This document shows positions 51,467 through 61,297 of a DNA stretch of 64,000 nt, one piece after another. The notes under the pieces are model-generated. The model was given only the letters and a program-made list of their open reading frames with translations. It had not been told where the DNA came from and searched no databases. How positions within the stretch are numbered: the first letter of the stretch is position 1; each line of letters begins with the position of its first letter. The stretch spans positions 682,001 through 746,000 of the forward strand of contig NZ_CP049298.1 of assembly GCF_011058315.1 (NCBI RefSeq). The letters are read 5' to 3'. Made by a program: the position numbers and the translations under genes. This stretch comes from Chryseobacterium sp. POL2. GTDB taxonomy: Bacteria > Bacteroidota > Bacteroidia > Flavobacteriales > Weeksellaceae.

Positions 51467-51787
51467 ATGGGAACAATAATAAAAGCCGAATGCCATTGCG
51501 GTTTTAAAACCAATGAGCTTTATTTGGGCGCAGGAATGCAAAATTTTATGGATATTTCTAATATTCCTGCTTTAAAGAAAAATGCTTCCAATATCAAAAT
51601 GTTAAACTACAAGGAAAAGCAAAAATATCCAGATTATCTATTTTATAATGATCCAGAATTAACTGGACTTTCTAATAGCAGCGTCTCAATCGAATGGGAC
51701 GGCATCGCGATTTTTGAACAATACAATTTTTGTCCACAATGCAAAAAGTATAGCTTATCTTTTATTCCTATTGGACTTTTTGATTAA
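51467..51787 (+). CDS. small protein with zinc-ribbon-like cysteine pairs
   Basis: A 106-residue soluble protein. Two cysteine pairs, CHCG near residues 9-12 and CPQC near 93-96, are spaced as in a zinc ribbon that closes over the intervening region. I do not recognise the family. It is convergent with the DUF1826-like gene (16-base gap) and has an AT-rich upstream region of about 210 bases without a clear promoter. Confidence 0.72.
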   Translation: MGTIIKAECHCGFKTNELYLGAGMQNFMDISNIPALKKNASNIKMLNYKEKQKYPDYLFYNDPELTGLSNSSVSIEWDGIAIFEQYNFCPQCKKYSLSFIPIGLFD

Positions 51788-51803
51788 GTTTTTGAGGATT
51801 AAA

Positions 51804-52502
51804 TTAACAAATCAAAAGCAACCTGTACTCGTCTTTATTTTCCACAGGCGCACGATGTATGCAAGGCAAAACCGCTTGATCAGAATGATCCACAGCCAAA
51901 CGCCAAAGATGACTATTTCCTAGATTAATAGGCTTTGCGTTGGTTTTTGCTGCATAATGCAAATCGAAGAAATTTTCTGTTAAAAATTCTTCAAAACTTT
52001 GCTCAGTGTTATTATGAAGTTCTTTTAATTTCTCTCGAATTTCGGGAATGAGAATTTTTTGTTCTGCTTCAGAATTGGAAATAATATCGCTAGAAGCACC
52101 GAAATATGTACACAAAAATGTGTCCATCAACACAGGTGAACGATCGACATGAAATGAGTAAACATCGGTGGAAATAAAACTAAATTCGTCATCTCGGTCA
52201 TAATTTTTGAGAAGATTAAGAGAAGGTTGCGCTCCAAAATCCTTTAATAATTGCATATCGTTGAGGATAATTTCTCTGGCAATATTTCCTTCTGCTGACA
52301 ATTTTAATTCAAGAAGATCTTCAACAGAAACTTCTGTAATATTCTCTTTTAGTTCCAGTTTTGAAACAATTTCCTTAAAATCGCCTTCCGAGTTTCTGTG
52401 CCAACAAAGCGCATTGTTTTCTCCTTGAAAATCTGTTTTGACAAGTTCTTCGAAAGAAGAAACCAATTTAACCTGATTATGATTTGATAATGCTTGGTTC
52501 AT
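51804..52502 (-). CDS. DUF1826-like protein
   Basis: A 232-residue protein matching the plan of DUF1826: YSFHVDRSPVLMDTFLCTYFGASSDII, then SHLWRLAVDH and CIHRAPVENKDEYRLLLI at the end. The conserved H.D and C-H-R pattern resembles a metal or cofactor site, and DUF1826 genes often occur with zinc-homeostasis genes. The family call rests on memory of the motifs. It stands alone, convergent with the zinc-ribbon-like gene. Confidence 0.7.
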   Translation of the reverse strand: MNQALSNHNQVKLVSSFEELVKTDFQGENNALCWHRNSEGDFKEIVSKLELKENITEVSVEDLLELKLSAEGNIAREIILNDMQLLKDFGAQPSLNLLKNYDRDDEFSFISTDVYSFHVDRSPVLMDTFLCTYFGASSDIISNSEAEQKILIPEIREKLKELHNNTEQSFEEFLTENFFDLHYAAKTNAKPINLGNSHLWRLAVDHSDQAVLPCIHRAPVENKDEYRLLLIC

Positions 52503-52634
52503 ATTTTTATTAAAAACGAAACGTGTTTTCCTTACAAAAATACTGAAATGTTATTTATCATATCGTTTTGGAATTTGTTATTTATGAAGCTTTTTGAATG
52601 AAATACATTTAAACTTTCAAAAAAGAAAAAAATT

Positions 52635-53876
52635 ATGGAAATTTGCAACATGCATCCACGAGAACTGAAAATTGAAAATTTCACTTACAATTTACCTAAC
52701 GAAAAAATAGCTTACACACCTGCTAATCCAAGAGATTCTTCTAAGCTGTTAATTTATAAAAACGCAACGATTTCGACGGACACTTACCAACATATTTCGG
52801 AGTATTTACCGAAAGATTCTGTTTTGGTTTTTAATGACACAAAGGTTATAAAATCCAGGATTTTCTTTCAAAATGAGACTGGCGCAACGATTGAAGTTTT
52901 TTGTTTAGAACCTTATGGTGAAAACCTTAATTATGAAGATTATTTTCAAAAACAAGGCAGCGTGCTTTGGACTTGTCTTATCGGAAAAGTTGCAAAATGG
53001 AGATCGCCAAAATTGTCAAAAAAACTAACGATTAATAACCAAGATGTCGAATTATCAGCAGAAATTGTTGAGAAATTGGGCGATTCTTATGTTGTAAAAT
53101 TGTCGTGGACACCATCGGAAATTCCGTTCGCAGAAGTGGTGGAAGTCGCAGGTGTTACACCACTTCCCCCCTACATCAAAAGGATTGCGGATAAAACCGA
53201 TGAGGAAACTTACCAAACGGTATATTCGGAGCACGATGGTTCTGTAGCTGCGCCTACAGCGGGATTGCATTTCACAAAACGAATTTTGGATGATCTTTCC
53301 GAAAGAAAAATTCCCACATTATTCACCACTTTGCATGTCGGCGCAGGAACTTTCAAACCTGTAAAATCCGAAACTATGGAAGACCACATCATGCATTCGG
53401 AATGTATGACTATTACTTTGGATTTTCTGGAAAGTTTGCTTTCAAAAATTGACAAAGCTATTATTCCTGTTGGGACAACCTCCATGCGTACGATTGAAAG
53501 TATATATTGGATGGGAAACAAAATTGCCAATAATCCTAATATCGAATTTGAAAATCTAAAAGTCACGCAATGGGAGCCTTACGAAACCGAAACTACACAT
53601 TCTGCAAATGAAGCACTTTCTGCATTGATTAATTGGATTAAAAAACATGGGCAAACACATATCTCGGTAGAAACAGAAATTATTATTGCGCCAAGTTACA
53701 AATTCAGGATTGCAAAAGCTTTGGTGACTAATTTTCATCAGCCGCAATCCACTTTATTGCTTTTGGTTTCAGCTTTAATTGGAGAAAAATGGCACGAAAT
53801 CTATGATTATGCTTTGGAAAATGATTTTAGATTTTTAAGTTATGGCGACGGAAGCTTGCTATTTCCGCAAGACTAA
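52635..53876 (+). CDS. queA: S-adenosylmethionine:tRNA ribosyltransferase-isomerase QueA
   Basis: A 413-residue enzyme of queuosine biosynthesis, transferring the ribosyl part of SAM to 7-aminomethyl-7-deazaguanine in tRNA. The motifs are PANPRDSSKLLIYKN, VFNDTKVIKSRIFF, TVYSEHDGSVAAPTAGLHFT and TLHVGAGTFKPVKSETMEDH. It is about 60 residues longer than E. coli QueA, mainly in the middle, as in other Bacteroidota. The A-rich leader supports ATG 52635; ATG 52650 is possible. The gene stands alone and ends with a terminator. Confidence 0.93.
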   Translation: MEICNMHPRELKIENFTYNLPNEKIAYTPANPRDSSKLLIYKNATISTDTYQHISEYLPKDSVLVFNDTKVIKSRIFFQNETGATIEVFCLEPYGENLNYEDYFQKQGSVLWTCLIGKVAKWRSPKLSKKLTINNQDVELSAEIVEKLGDSYVVKLSWTPSEIPFAEVVEVAGVTPLPPYIKRIADKTDEETYQTVYSEHDGSVAAPTAGLHFTKRILDDLSERKIPTLFTTLHVGAGTFKPVKSETMEDHIMHSECMTITLDFLESLLSKIDKAIIPVGTTSMRTIESIYWMGNKIANNPNIEFENLKVTQWEPYETETTHSANEALSALINWIKKHGQTHISVETEIIIAPSYKFRIAKALVTNFHQPQSTLLLLVSALIGEKWHEIYDYALENDFRFLSYGDGSLLFPQD

Positions 53877-53897
53877 AATTTGAAACAACACCTAAGT

Positions 53898-53935
53898 AAA
53901 AAGCCTCATAATCAAAATATTACGAGGCCTTTTTG
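53898..53935. terminator. terminator between convergent queA and pepP
   Basis: AAAAAGCCTC (53898-53907) pairs with GAGGC-C-TTTTT (53924-53934) with one bulge. It can serve both genes. Confidence 0.75.
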
Positions 53936-53949
53936 TGTTTTAAAACTTA

Positions 53950-55719
53950 TTAAAGTGCACTTACCAAATCTAAAAACCAATTTTTAATATCACCTTCCAA
54001 GTGAGGGCCAATTTTTTCCTCACATTTTTTATGATAAGCATTTAACCAACTGACTTCATCTTCAGACAGCATTTCTTTAACAATTATATCTTTAAAGAAT
54101 GGGCAGAATGTCAAGGTTTCAAACTCATAGAAGGTTCCAAAATCTGTTGTTTCAACCTCTTTAACCGCTACAAGATTTTCGTGACGAATACCATATTTAT
54201 TTTCCAGATAAAACCCCGGCTCATTGGAAACTACCATTCCGGGAAGTAATTCTTGAGGATTGAGGTCTTTACGGATACTTTGTGGACCTTCATGAACATT
54301 CATAAAACTTCCAACACCGTGTCCTGTTCCGTGGGCATAATCTTTACCAGCCATCCAAAGCGGAAGTCTTGCAATCGCATCCAACTGTACGCCACGCGTG
54401 CCTTTCGGGAATTTAACCATTGATAAACGAATCATACCTTGAAGCACCAAAGTTGAATCTTTTTTAAACTCTTCTGAAACATCACCAATCGCCAAAGTTC
54501 TTGTAATATCTGTAGTCCCTTCAAGATATTGACCTCCAGAATCGACCAAAATAATACCTTTATTAGTTACCTCAGAACTTCCTTCTTTCTTGGCAGAATA
54601 ATGTGGTAATGCAGCGTTGCCTTGGTAACCGATGATACTTCCAAAACTTTCACCTACGAAATTGTCTAGACTTGCACGGAATTCTCTTAATTTCAGACCA
54701 ATAGAATATTCGGTCATCGGTTCTTTTCCGACATTATGTGTTAACCAATACAGGAATTTGACCATCCCAACGCCATCGCGCTCCATAACAGTTCGGAAGC
54801 CTGCAAGTTCGGTTTCATTCTTTTGGGCTTTCATCAAATTTCCTGGAACCGCAGCTTTTAATAATGTATTATCAGTAACTAATGTATTAATAATGGCTTG
54901 ATTGGTATTTGGGGAAACCAGAACTTTTTCATTCTTAATGGATTTTAAAAAGAGATAAAATTCTTCGTAAGCTATCGTTTTGACACCTGAAGCGTCCAGT
55001 TGTAATCTTGCTTCTTGATTAAGTTTTTCCAAATCAACAAACAAAATAGCTTCGGTTAAAGAAAGATAAATATAGCCTAAAAAAACAGGATTGGATTGCA
55101 CATCGCTTCCTCTAAGATTAAGCGTCCAAGCGACATCATCTAGACTAGAAATAATATGAGTTGTCGCGCCTATCTCGTCCATTTTTTGACGAATATCAGA
55201 AAGTTTTTCGGTCACCGATCTCCCAGCGCGTTCAACGGGATGTACAAAAATTTCATTTTTAGAAGGTGTTCCTCTATCTGTCCAGATTGTATTTAACAAA
55301 GCCAAATCCAGTAAGTGAATATCTGCTTTTTTCAATTGATTTTCTATCAGTTCCCAGTTAGCGTTGGACGTTGCCAAAGCATTAACTGCAACTTTTCCAC
55401 CTTTCGGGATTTCAGAAATAATCCAATCAACAAACTGCGGTGTACCTTCTACTCCTTCTTTCATCAATTCGATTGTTGAATCTTTAAGTTCTTCGGCAGC
55501 CTGAACAAAATAACGTCCGTCTGTCCAAACGCCCGCCTTATCTTTGGTGATTACCGCAAAACCTGCAGAGCCTGTAAAACCTGTTAACCAACTTCTCTCC
55601 TTCCATTCGTTTGGAAGATATTCACTCATGTGCGGATCCGCAGAAAAAATAATATAAGCATCAATTTTTTGCTGGTGCATTGCTTCACGAAGCTTTGTTA
55701 ATTTATCTTGTGTTGTCAT
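53950..55719 (-). CDS. Xaa-Pro aminopeptidase P family protein
   Basis: A 589-residue metallopeptidase of the aminopeptidase P family (M24B). I chose ATG 55719 (MTTQDKLTKLREAM) over 55740. Two non-catalytic creatinase-like N-terminal domains precede the pita-bread domain. Metal ligands are seen in VDSGGQYLEGTTDITRT, GHGVGSFMNVHEGP, SNEPGFYLE and IRHENLVAV. The enzyme removes N-terminal residues that precede proline. The three-domain length matches the eukaryotic-like long form. It is 120 bases downstream of mntH and has no clear promoter of its own. Confidence 0.92.
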   Translation of the reverse strand: MTTQDKLTKLREAMHQQKIDAYIIFSADPHMSEYLPNEWKERSWLTGFTGSAGFAVITKDKAGVWTDGRYFVQAAEELKDSTIELMKEGVEGTPQFVDWIISEIPKGGKVAVNALATSNANWELIENQLKKADIHLLDLALLNTIWTDRGTPSKNEIFVHPVERAGRSVTEKLSDIRQKMDEIGATTHIISSLDDVAWTLNLRGSDVQSNPVFLGYIYLSLTEAILFVDLEKLNQEARLQLDASGVKTIAYEEFYLFLKSIKNEKVLVSPNTNQAIINTLVTDNTLLKAAVPGNLMKAQKNETELAGFRTVMERDGVGMVKFLYWLTHNVGKEPMTEYSIGLKLREFRASLDNFVGESFGSIIGYQGNAALPHYSAKKEGSSEVTNKGIILVDSGGQYLEGTTDITRTLAIGDVSEEFKKDSTLVLQGMIRLSMVKFPKGTRGVQLDAIARLPLWMAGKDYAHGTGHGVGSFMNVHEGPQSIRKDLNPQELLPGMVVSNEPGFYLENKYGIRHENLVAVKEVETTDFGTFYEFETLTFCPFFKDIIVKEMLSEDEVSWLNAYHKKCEEKIGPHLEGDIKNWFLDLVSAL

Positions 55720-55838
55720 AATATTATATGAAATTTTCAAAGGATAAATTTACTCAAAATCTATGAGACAAAGGCCGATAAAACTTTAAAAAAGCACCAA
55801 AATTTCTTTAATAAAGCTAAGTTTTTATTTAATTAATT

Positions 55839-57167
55839 TTAAAAAATCGTTGCAATTAATAAATAAACATTGAGTGAAAGTATAATGGCACTAATTATAA
55901 AAATTAAAATTTTTAGCCAGTTTTTATTGGCAAATTCTCCCATTTTAAGTTTGGAATTGGTAAACATTACCAAAGGAATTACAGCAAAACTAAGTTGCAT
56001 CGACAAAATAACTTGACTAAAAACTAACAATTGGGACGTTCCTCTTTCGCCATAAATTATCGCAACAATCAAGGCAGGAATTACGGCGATAAGTCTTGTT
56101 ATCAAACGGCGTACCCAAGGTTTTAGTCTAATATTTAGAAATCCTTCCATAACAATTTGTCCAGCTAAAGTGCCCGTCAAAGTAGAGTTTTGTCCAGAAG
56201 CTAATAAAGCAATTCCGAAAAAAATACTTGCGAAAGTTGTTCCTAAAATTGGCGTTAAAAGTTGATATGCATCGTGAATATCAGCAACGTCATGATTGCC
56301 ACTCGTGTGAAATGTTGCAGCAGATAAAATCAAAATGGCCGCATTGATAAAAAAGGCCAACATTAGAGAAAAACTACTATCAATTGTAGCAAATTTAATA
56401 GCTTCTTTTTTGCCCGGAATTGTTCTTGGATAATTACGGGTTTGGACAATACTGCTGTGCAAATATAAATTGTGAGGCATGACGGTTGCGCCCAAAACAC
56501 CAATGGCGATATACAACATCGAAGGATTGGTAACAATTTCTTTCTGCGGTACTAATCCTTGTAAAATAGGAAACATTTCTGGTTTGCTGACAATTAATTC
56601 ATAAAGAAAACATCCTAAAATAATAAATATTAAACCACCAACAATACTTTCTATAATTCTGAATCCTTTTGCTTGTAAAAACAAAATAATAAAAACATCA
56701 ATAACCGTTATCACAACACCCCAAGTTAATGGAATCCCAAATAACAAATTGAGCGCGATAGCCGTACCTATAACTTCTGCTAAATCGCAAGCGGCAATAG
56801 CTATCTCGCATAAAATCCATAAAAAAAAATTGACAGGCGGACTGAAATGGTCGCGACAAGCTTGTGCCAAATCGCGTTCTGCAACAATTCCCAATTTTAA
56901 AGATAAATGTTGTAAAATAATTGCAAATAAGTTAGAAATTAAAATTACTGATAACAAAGTGTATCCGAAGCTTGCACCACCTTCGATATCAGTCGCCCAG
57001 TTTCCTGGATCCATATAACCTACAGCAATCATGAGTCCCGGACCTGTGAAGGCTAATAGTTTTTTCCAAAAACCTGCATTTTCTGGAACTTTTATTGATG
57101 AATAAACTTCTTGTAAAGAATTTTGGTGTTTTTCTCTACGCCAAGCACTGGTTGATTTTTTGAACAT
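55839..57167 (-). CDS. mntH: Nramp family Mn2+/Fe2+ transporter MntH
   Basis: A 442-residue inner membrane protein with about 11 helices. The metal site is seen in TM1 as MDPGNWATDIEGG (DPGN at 53-56) and in TM6 as ATVMPHNLYLHSS (M230, P231, H232). It imports Mn2+ or Fe2+ with protons. Immediately upstream are a consensus promoter and an 18-base palindrome of DtxR/MntR type across the transcription start, so it is probably repressed when metal is plentiful. The transcript may run on into pepP. Confidence 0.94.
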   Translation of the reverse strand: MFKKSTSAWRREKHQNSLQEVYSSIKVPENAGFWKKLLAFTGPGLMIAVGYMDPGNWATDIEGGASFGYTLLSVILISNLFAIILQHLSLKLGIVAERDLAQACRDHFSPPVNFFLWILCEIAIAACDLAEVIGTAIALNLLFGIPLTWGVVITVIDVFIILFLQAKGFRIIESIVGGLIFIILGCFLYELIVSKPEMFPILQGLVPQKEIVTNPSMLYIAIGVLGATVMPHNLYLHSSIVQTRNYPRTIPGKKEAIKFATIDSSFSLMLAFFINAAILILSAATFHTSGNHDVADIHDAYQLLTPILGTTFASIFFGIALLASGQNSTLTGTLAGQIVMEGFLNIRLKPWVRRLITRLIAVIPALIVAIIYGERGTSQLLVFSQVILSMQLSFAVIPLVMFTNSKLKMGEFANKNWLKILIFIISAIILSLNVYLLIATIF

Positions 57168-57178
57168 TCAAATTAATA

Positions 57179-57196
57179 TGTTAGAATAATCTAACA
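57179..57196 (-). promoter_or_regulatory. MntR/DtxR-like operator in front of mntH
   Basis: TGTTAGA-ATAA-TCTAACA is a perfect inverted repeat with a TTAG...CTAA core, like DtxR/IdeR/MntR boxes. It lies 11 bases before the mntH ATG and overlaps the -7 box end and the start of transcription, where a bound repressor would block transcription. Confidence 0.7.
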
Positions 57197-57226
57197 AAAT
57201 TACGCTATATTATTTTATCCCACAAA
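57195..57226 (-). promoter_or_regulatory. mntH promoter
   Basis: On the minus strand TTTG (57226-57223) and TAATTTTG (57202-57195) are exact Bacteroidota -33 and -7 boxes 20 bases apart. The -33 box sits in the T-tract of the preceding terminator. Confidence 0.7.
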
Positions 57227-57255
57227 AAAAGCCGTCACAATGGACAGCTTTTTTT
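57224..57255 (-). terminator. terminator of the DUF937-OmpA gene
   Basis: AAAAAAAGC-C-GTC (57224-57236) pairs with GAC-A-GCTTTTTTT (57243-57255) with one mismatch; on the minus strand a T run follows. Confidence 0.82.
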
Positions 57256-57271
57256 ATAAGTTTTAAAGTTT

Positions 57272-58561
57272 TTATTTCACAAAGCGAATAGCCGTTTTTC
57301 TGTCAGCTTCTCTTTCTTTATCAGATGCTTCCGCAGGTACTTTTGCAAACTGCGATCCGTAACCTTCAGCTTCTTTTACTTGTGCAGAGTTCAAGGCTGT
57401 TTTGATAGCTGCAGCACGATCTTTAGACAGTTTTAAGTTAACTGCTTCGTCACCTCTTTTATCAGTGTAAGCACCTATCTTAATACTAGCGGCTGGAAAT
57501 TCTTTTAAGATTGCCTTTAAATTATCCAATTGTGCTTGAGATTCTGGCGTTAATTTGGTTGTTCCAAATTCAAAGTTCAAATTATCAAAATTAAACCATT
57601 TCTCTTTTAGTTGATCTTCAGTAGCATTTTTATAGTCATCAGATTTTAGGAACGTTACAATTTGATCCTCGATACCACCTTTATAAGCGTTCAAAGTTTT
57701 GCCACTTGGTAAAGTTACTACCACACTTTCTCTTTGTAGCGTTGTAACATTTGCTGAATCGCCATTCATATTTGTTGACATCGTATCTGTTTCTTGTATT
57801 GTAGAATTTGTTGTTAATGCTGTATTGTCTGTTTTTTTGTCACATTGTTTCCAAAGGAACCAACCAGCTAATAATAACAAGAGTAAAGGCAGTAGCCATT
57901 TCAGTACAGAACCGCCTCCGCCATTATCATTGGGTGGGGTGTGCATGTTTCCACTTTTAGTTACATGAGGACCAGAATCCTTATATTCTGTTTCTTTATT
58001 TAAAATTGGTTGGGCTACTTCTACTTTTGGTGTAGACATATCACTTGCTGACCCCCCAAAGCCTAAGCTTGCCAGGCTAAGTCCTGCTGGTAACAAACTG
58101 GATACAATAGATTTTTGATCATTCAATAAATTAGTAAATTGAGTATGATCCAAATTGTTATCTGAAATATATTTGCCTAAATATCCAAAAGTACTACCTC
58201 CTACCAGATCTAATAACTGATTGCCAGAGGCCGGACTTACGCCAGCAAAATTAGATACTGTATTTACCAATGCATCTAATTTTCCTCCAAAAATTAATGA
58301 AATTAAAGATTTTATGGTTGCTGCTACACTATCTGAACCACTGGTCATCTGTGAAACAAAATCGGAAGATGCAATATTCTTCAAACTATTGAAAATACTG
58401 ACATCTCCCGAGTTATTTGCCATCCCGCCAACAATGGCTGGTAAAAATGCGCTAATTGCGTTAGACACATTAGAATTGTTTTCTCCCAAATGTGTTGAAA
58501 CCTGAGAAACAAGTTCTGGACTTAGCTGCGCTTTGATAAGGTCGATTAAGTTAATTGCCAT
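57272..58561 (-). CDS. DUF937 domain protein with C-terminal OmpA domain
   Basis: A 429-residue protein. Residues 1-165 match DUF937 (YidB-like: LIDLIKAQLSPELVSQVSTH, FLPAIVGGMANN). A proline/glycine linker leads to one membrane helix (about 221-239, VLKWLLPLLLLLLAGWFL). The C-terminal 125 residues are an OmpA-type peptidoglycan-binding domain (FGTTKLTPESQAQLDNL, GAYTDKRGDEAVN, LSKDRAAAIKTAL). DUF937 has no signal peptide and is probably cytoplasmic, so the protein seems to tie a cytoplasmic assembly to the cell wall. The role is unknown. Confidence 0.9.
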   Translation of the reverse strand: MAINLIDLIKAQLSPELVSQVSTHLGENNSNVSNAISAFLPAIVGGMANNSGDVSIFNSLKNIASSDFVSQMTSGSDSVAATIKSLISLIFGGKLDALVNTVSNFAGVSPASGNQLLDLVGGSTFGYLGKYISDNNLDHTQFTNLLNDQKSIVSSLLPAGLSLASLGFGGSASDMSTPKVEVAQPILNKETEYKDSGPHVTKSGNMHTPPNDNGGGGSVLKWLLPLLLLLLAGWFLWKQCDKKTDNTALTTNSTIQETDTMSTNMNGDSANVTTLQRESVVVTLPSGKTLNAYKGGIEDQIVTFLKSDDYKNATEDQLKEKWFNFDNLNFEFGTTKLTPESQAQLDNLKAILKEFPAASIKIGAYTDKRGDEAVNLKLSKDRAAAIKTALNSAQVKEAEGYGSQFAKVPAEASDKEREADRKTAIRFVK

Positions 58562-58638
58562 AGGTGTTTATTTTTATTAATACCAAGACAAACAAAAACC
58601 AAACCAATAATTAACTTTTCTTCAATTAAAACTAGATT

Positions 58639-60114
58639 TTAATATGCTTTTGCAAACAAAACACGTTGTTTTGACGGCTTCCCTGTAATCATAGAAACAC
58701 CTTCTTCCTGCTCATTTTCCAAAGGAATACAACGTATGGTTGCTTTGGTTTCTTCTTTTATTTGTGCCTCTTCTTCATCTGTACCATCCCAATGCGCAGA
58801 AATGAAACCTCCTTTTTCTTCCAAAACTTTTTTGAACTCTTCATAAGAATCTACTTTTGTGACGTGGGTATCACGATAAGTTTTAGCTTTATTAAAAATA
58901 TCTTCCTGAATTGTTTTTAACAATTCTTCAATATAAAGATCAACATTTTCAATTGGCTGAACCTCTTTTGTTAAATTATCTCTTCTTGCAATTTCAACCG
59001 TTCCGTTTTCTAAATCTTTTGGACCAATCGCCATTCTAACAGGCACACCTTTTAATTCGTACTCAGCAAATTTCCATCCTGGTTTGTTTTGGGTATCATT
59101 ATCAAATTTAACAGAAATACCTTTAACTTTTAATTTAGCTTGAATATCTAATGCGACTTTACTAATTTCTTGCAGCTGTTCCTCACCTTTGAAAATAGGA
59201 ACTATTACAACCTGAATTGGCGCTAAACTAGGCGGCAAAACCAAACCTAAATCATCCGAATGTGTCATGATTAAAGCACCCATAAGCCTTGTAGAAGTTC
59301 CCCAAGATGTTGCCCAAGCGTGTTCTATTTTCCCTTCTTTATTTGTGAATTTCACATCAAATGCTTTTGCAAAATTCTGTCCTAAAAAATGGGATGTCCC
59401 TGCCTGCAAAGCCTTCCCATCTTGCATCAAAGCTTCTATACAATAAGTTTCGTCTGCACCTGCAAATCTTTCAGAAGGCGTTTTGAAGCCTTGTATTACA
59501 GGGATTGCCATAAAATTTTCAGCAAAATCTGCATAGACTTGATTCATTTTTTCAGCTTCTTCAATGGCTTCATCTCTTGTAGCGTGCGCCGTATGACCTT
59601 CTTGCCAAAGGAATTCTGCAGTTCTTAGGAATAGACGTGTTCTCATTTCCCAGCGTACTACATTCGCCCACTGATTAATAAGAATTGGTAAATCTCTGTA
59701 AGATTGTATCCAGTTTTTATAAGTACTCCAAATAATAGCCTCGGAAGTGGGTCTTACAATAAGTTCTTCCTCCAACTTAGCTGCTGGATCTACAATAAGT
59801 TTTCCAGGGTTATCTGGATCATTTTTTAAACGATAATGTGTTACCACAGCACATTCTTTGGCAAAACCTTCTGCATTTTTCTCTTCAGCTTCGAAGAGGC
59901 TTTTCGGGACAAACAAGGGGAAATAAGCATTAACATGTCCTGTTTCTTTGAATTTGCGATCCATCTCGTCGCGCATTTTTTCCCAGATTGCATAGCCATA
60001 AGGTTTGATAACCATACAGCCACGTACACCAGAGTTCTCTGCTAGATCAGCTTTTACAACCAATTCGTTGTACCATTTGCTGTAATCTTCTGCCCTTGTT
60101 GTTAACTTTGCCAT
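58639..60114 (-). CDS. proS: prolyl-tRNA synthetase, archaeal/eukaryotic-like form
   Basis: A 491-residue class II synthetase that charges tRNA-Pro with proline. Motif 2 is [19 protein letters not shown] with the [12 protein letters not shown] element, the ATP/proline region is [17 protein letters not shown], and motif 3 is [18 protein letters not shown]. The absence of the large editing insert of the bacterial type and the C-terminal zinc-binding-like extension ending KAY mark the eukaryote/archaea-like form common in Bacteroidota. It is monocistronic and divergent from the lipoprotein gene. Confidence 0.95.
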   Translation of the reverse strand: MAKLTTRAEDYSKWYNELVVKADLAENSGVRGCMVIKPYGYAIWEKMRDEMDRKFKETGHVNAYFPLFVPKSLFEAEEKNAEGFAKECAVVTHYRLKNDPDNPGKLIVDPAAKLEEELIVRPTSEAIIWSTYKNWIQSYRDLPILINQWANVVRWEMRTRLFLRTAEFLWQEGHTAHATRDEAIEEAEKMNQVYADFAENFMAIPVIQGFKTPSERFAGADETYCIEALMQDGKALQAGTSHFLGQNFAKAFDVKFTNKEGKIEHAWATSWGTSTRLMGALIMTHSDDLGLVLPPSLAPIQVVIVPIFKGEEQLQEISKVALDIQAKLKVKGISVKFDNDTQNKPGWKFAEYELKGVPVRMAIGPKDLENGTVEIARRDNLTKEVQPIENVDLYIEELLKTIQEDIFNKAKTYRDTHVTKVDSYEEFKKVLEEKGGFISAHWDGTDEEEAQIKEETKATIRCIPLENEQEEGVSMITGKPSKQRVLFAKAY

Positions 60115-60260
60115 AATTTTTTTTGATATTTCTTTTAACTTTTCTTTATGTTCTTAATCTAAAAATAAAAGACGTATTTTTACGCTTCTATTTATCGTAC
60201 TTTTGGTACAAATTTGGTATAAAGAAATGCAAATATAATAAACTTAATACTCTATTGAAA

Positions 60261-61250
60261 ATGAAAACTTTTATCAATTATAACATTTTTAATCTAATTA
60301 AGTCTAAAACCTTAATGATGATTTCTGGCAGTCTCCTTTTAACATCTTGTGTTGTGTACACAGGAGGTTACTCTGAGACAGATGGTGTTTATTACGATCC
60401 TAATAGGGACAGCCTTCCAGAAGGTTACACTAGCAATCAAACTAACCAGATAGATCAGTATTATGATTATTCTGATGCTGGCATTGTTGAACAATCTTTA
60501 AAAAATCAACAATTGAGCAATAATCGATATGGTAGCTATGACTCTGACTGGGGTTCTTATACAGGAACCGAAACCTACTATACCAATTTTAACAATTGGG
60601 GATGGGGATCTAGCTATTATGGTTGGGGTTACCCTTATTATCCTTCTCGTTGGGGATGGGGATATGGTTGGAATATAGGATTTAGTTGGGGTTGGGGAAA
60701 CCCTTGGTATGCTGGTTATAACTCATATTGGGGCTATGGCGGTGGCTATTGGGGTGGCTATTACCCATCTTATGGCTATGGTGGCTATTATCCTTATTAT
60801 GGTAATTCTTACTACATTCCTAGAGGAAATAGAAATACTAATGGTAACAGATTAAGTGGAATGTTAAGAGAAAACACTGTTAGAAACATGAATAATTCTA
60901 GTGTCAGAAATCCTAATGGTGGAAATCGTAGTCAAGGCATGATTAATAACAATGCAGGGACAAGAAATCCTAATAATATGGGAGGCATTAGAAATAACAC
61001 TTATCCAAACCAAAGCAACGGTTCTATCCGTCAAAATGGTGGCGTGAGAAATGATAGTGGCGTTCGTAATAATACTGGCGGAATAAGAAATACTTCACCT
61101 ATGCCACAACAAAATACTGGAGGATTCCGTAACAGCGGTTCTAACAGTGGAGGTTTCAACTCTGGTGGCGGAATGCGTTCAAGTGGAGGCAACATGGGAG
61201 GAGGCATGCGCTCTAGTGGCGGTGGCGGAATGCGATCTGGTGGACGTTAA
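60261..61250 (+). CDS. Gly/Tyr/Trp-rich lipoprotein with Asn-Gly-Arg tail
   Basis: A 329-residue lipoprotein starting at ATG 60261; the frame is open to 60123 but the extension has no leader function. The signal ends SLLLTSC (cysteine near 30). Residues about 100-195 are dense in Tyr, Trp and Gly (WGWGSSYYGWGYPYYPSRW), and the rest is Asn/Arg/Gly/Ser-rich with repeated GGIRN, GVRN and GGMRSSGG motifs. Such composition suggests an unstructured, surface-coating or adhesive protein. A TACTTTTG -7 box lies at 60198. No domain is recognised. Confidence 0.82.
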   Translation: MKTFINYNIFNLIKSKTLMMISGSLLLTSCVVYTGGYSETDGVYYDPNRDSLPEGYTSNQTNQIDQYYDYSDAGIVEQSLKNQQLSNNRYGSYDSDWGSYTGTETYYTNFNNWGWGSSYYGWGYPYYPSRWGWGYGWNIGFSWGWGNPWYAGYNSYWGYGGGYWGGYYPSYGYGGYYPYYGNSYYIPRGNRNTNGNRLSGMLRENTVRNMNNSSVRNPNGGNRSQGMINNNAGTRNPNNMGGIRNNTYPNQSNGSIRQNGGVRNDSGVRNNTGGIRNTSPMPQQNTGGFRNSGSNSGGFNSGGGMRSSGGNMGGGMRSSGGGGMRSGGR

Positions 61251-61297
61251 TTTAATAATAAATAAAAAATTTAAAATAGTTTTTAAACAACATTAAT

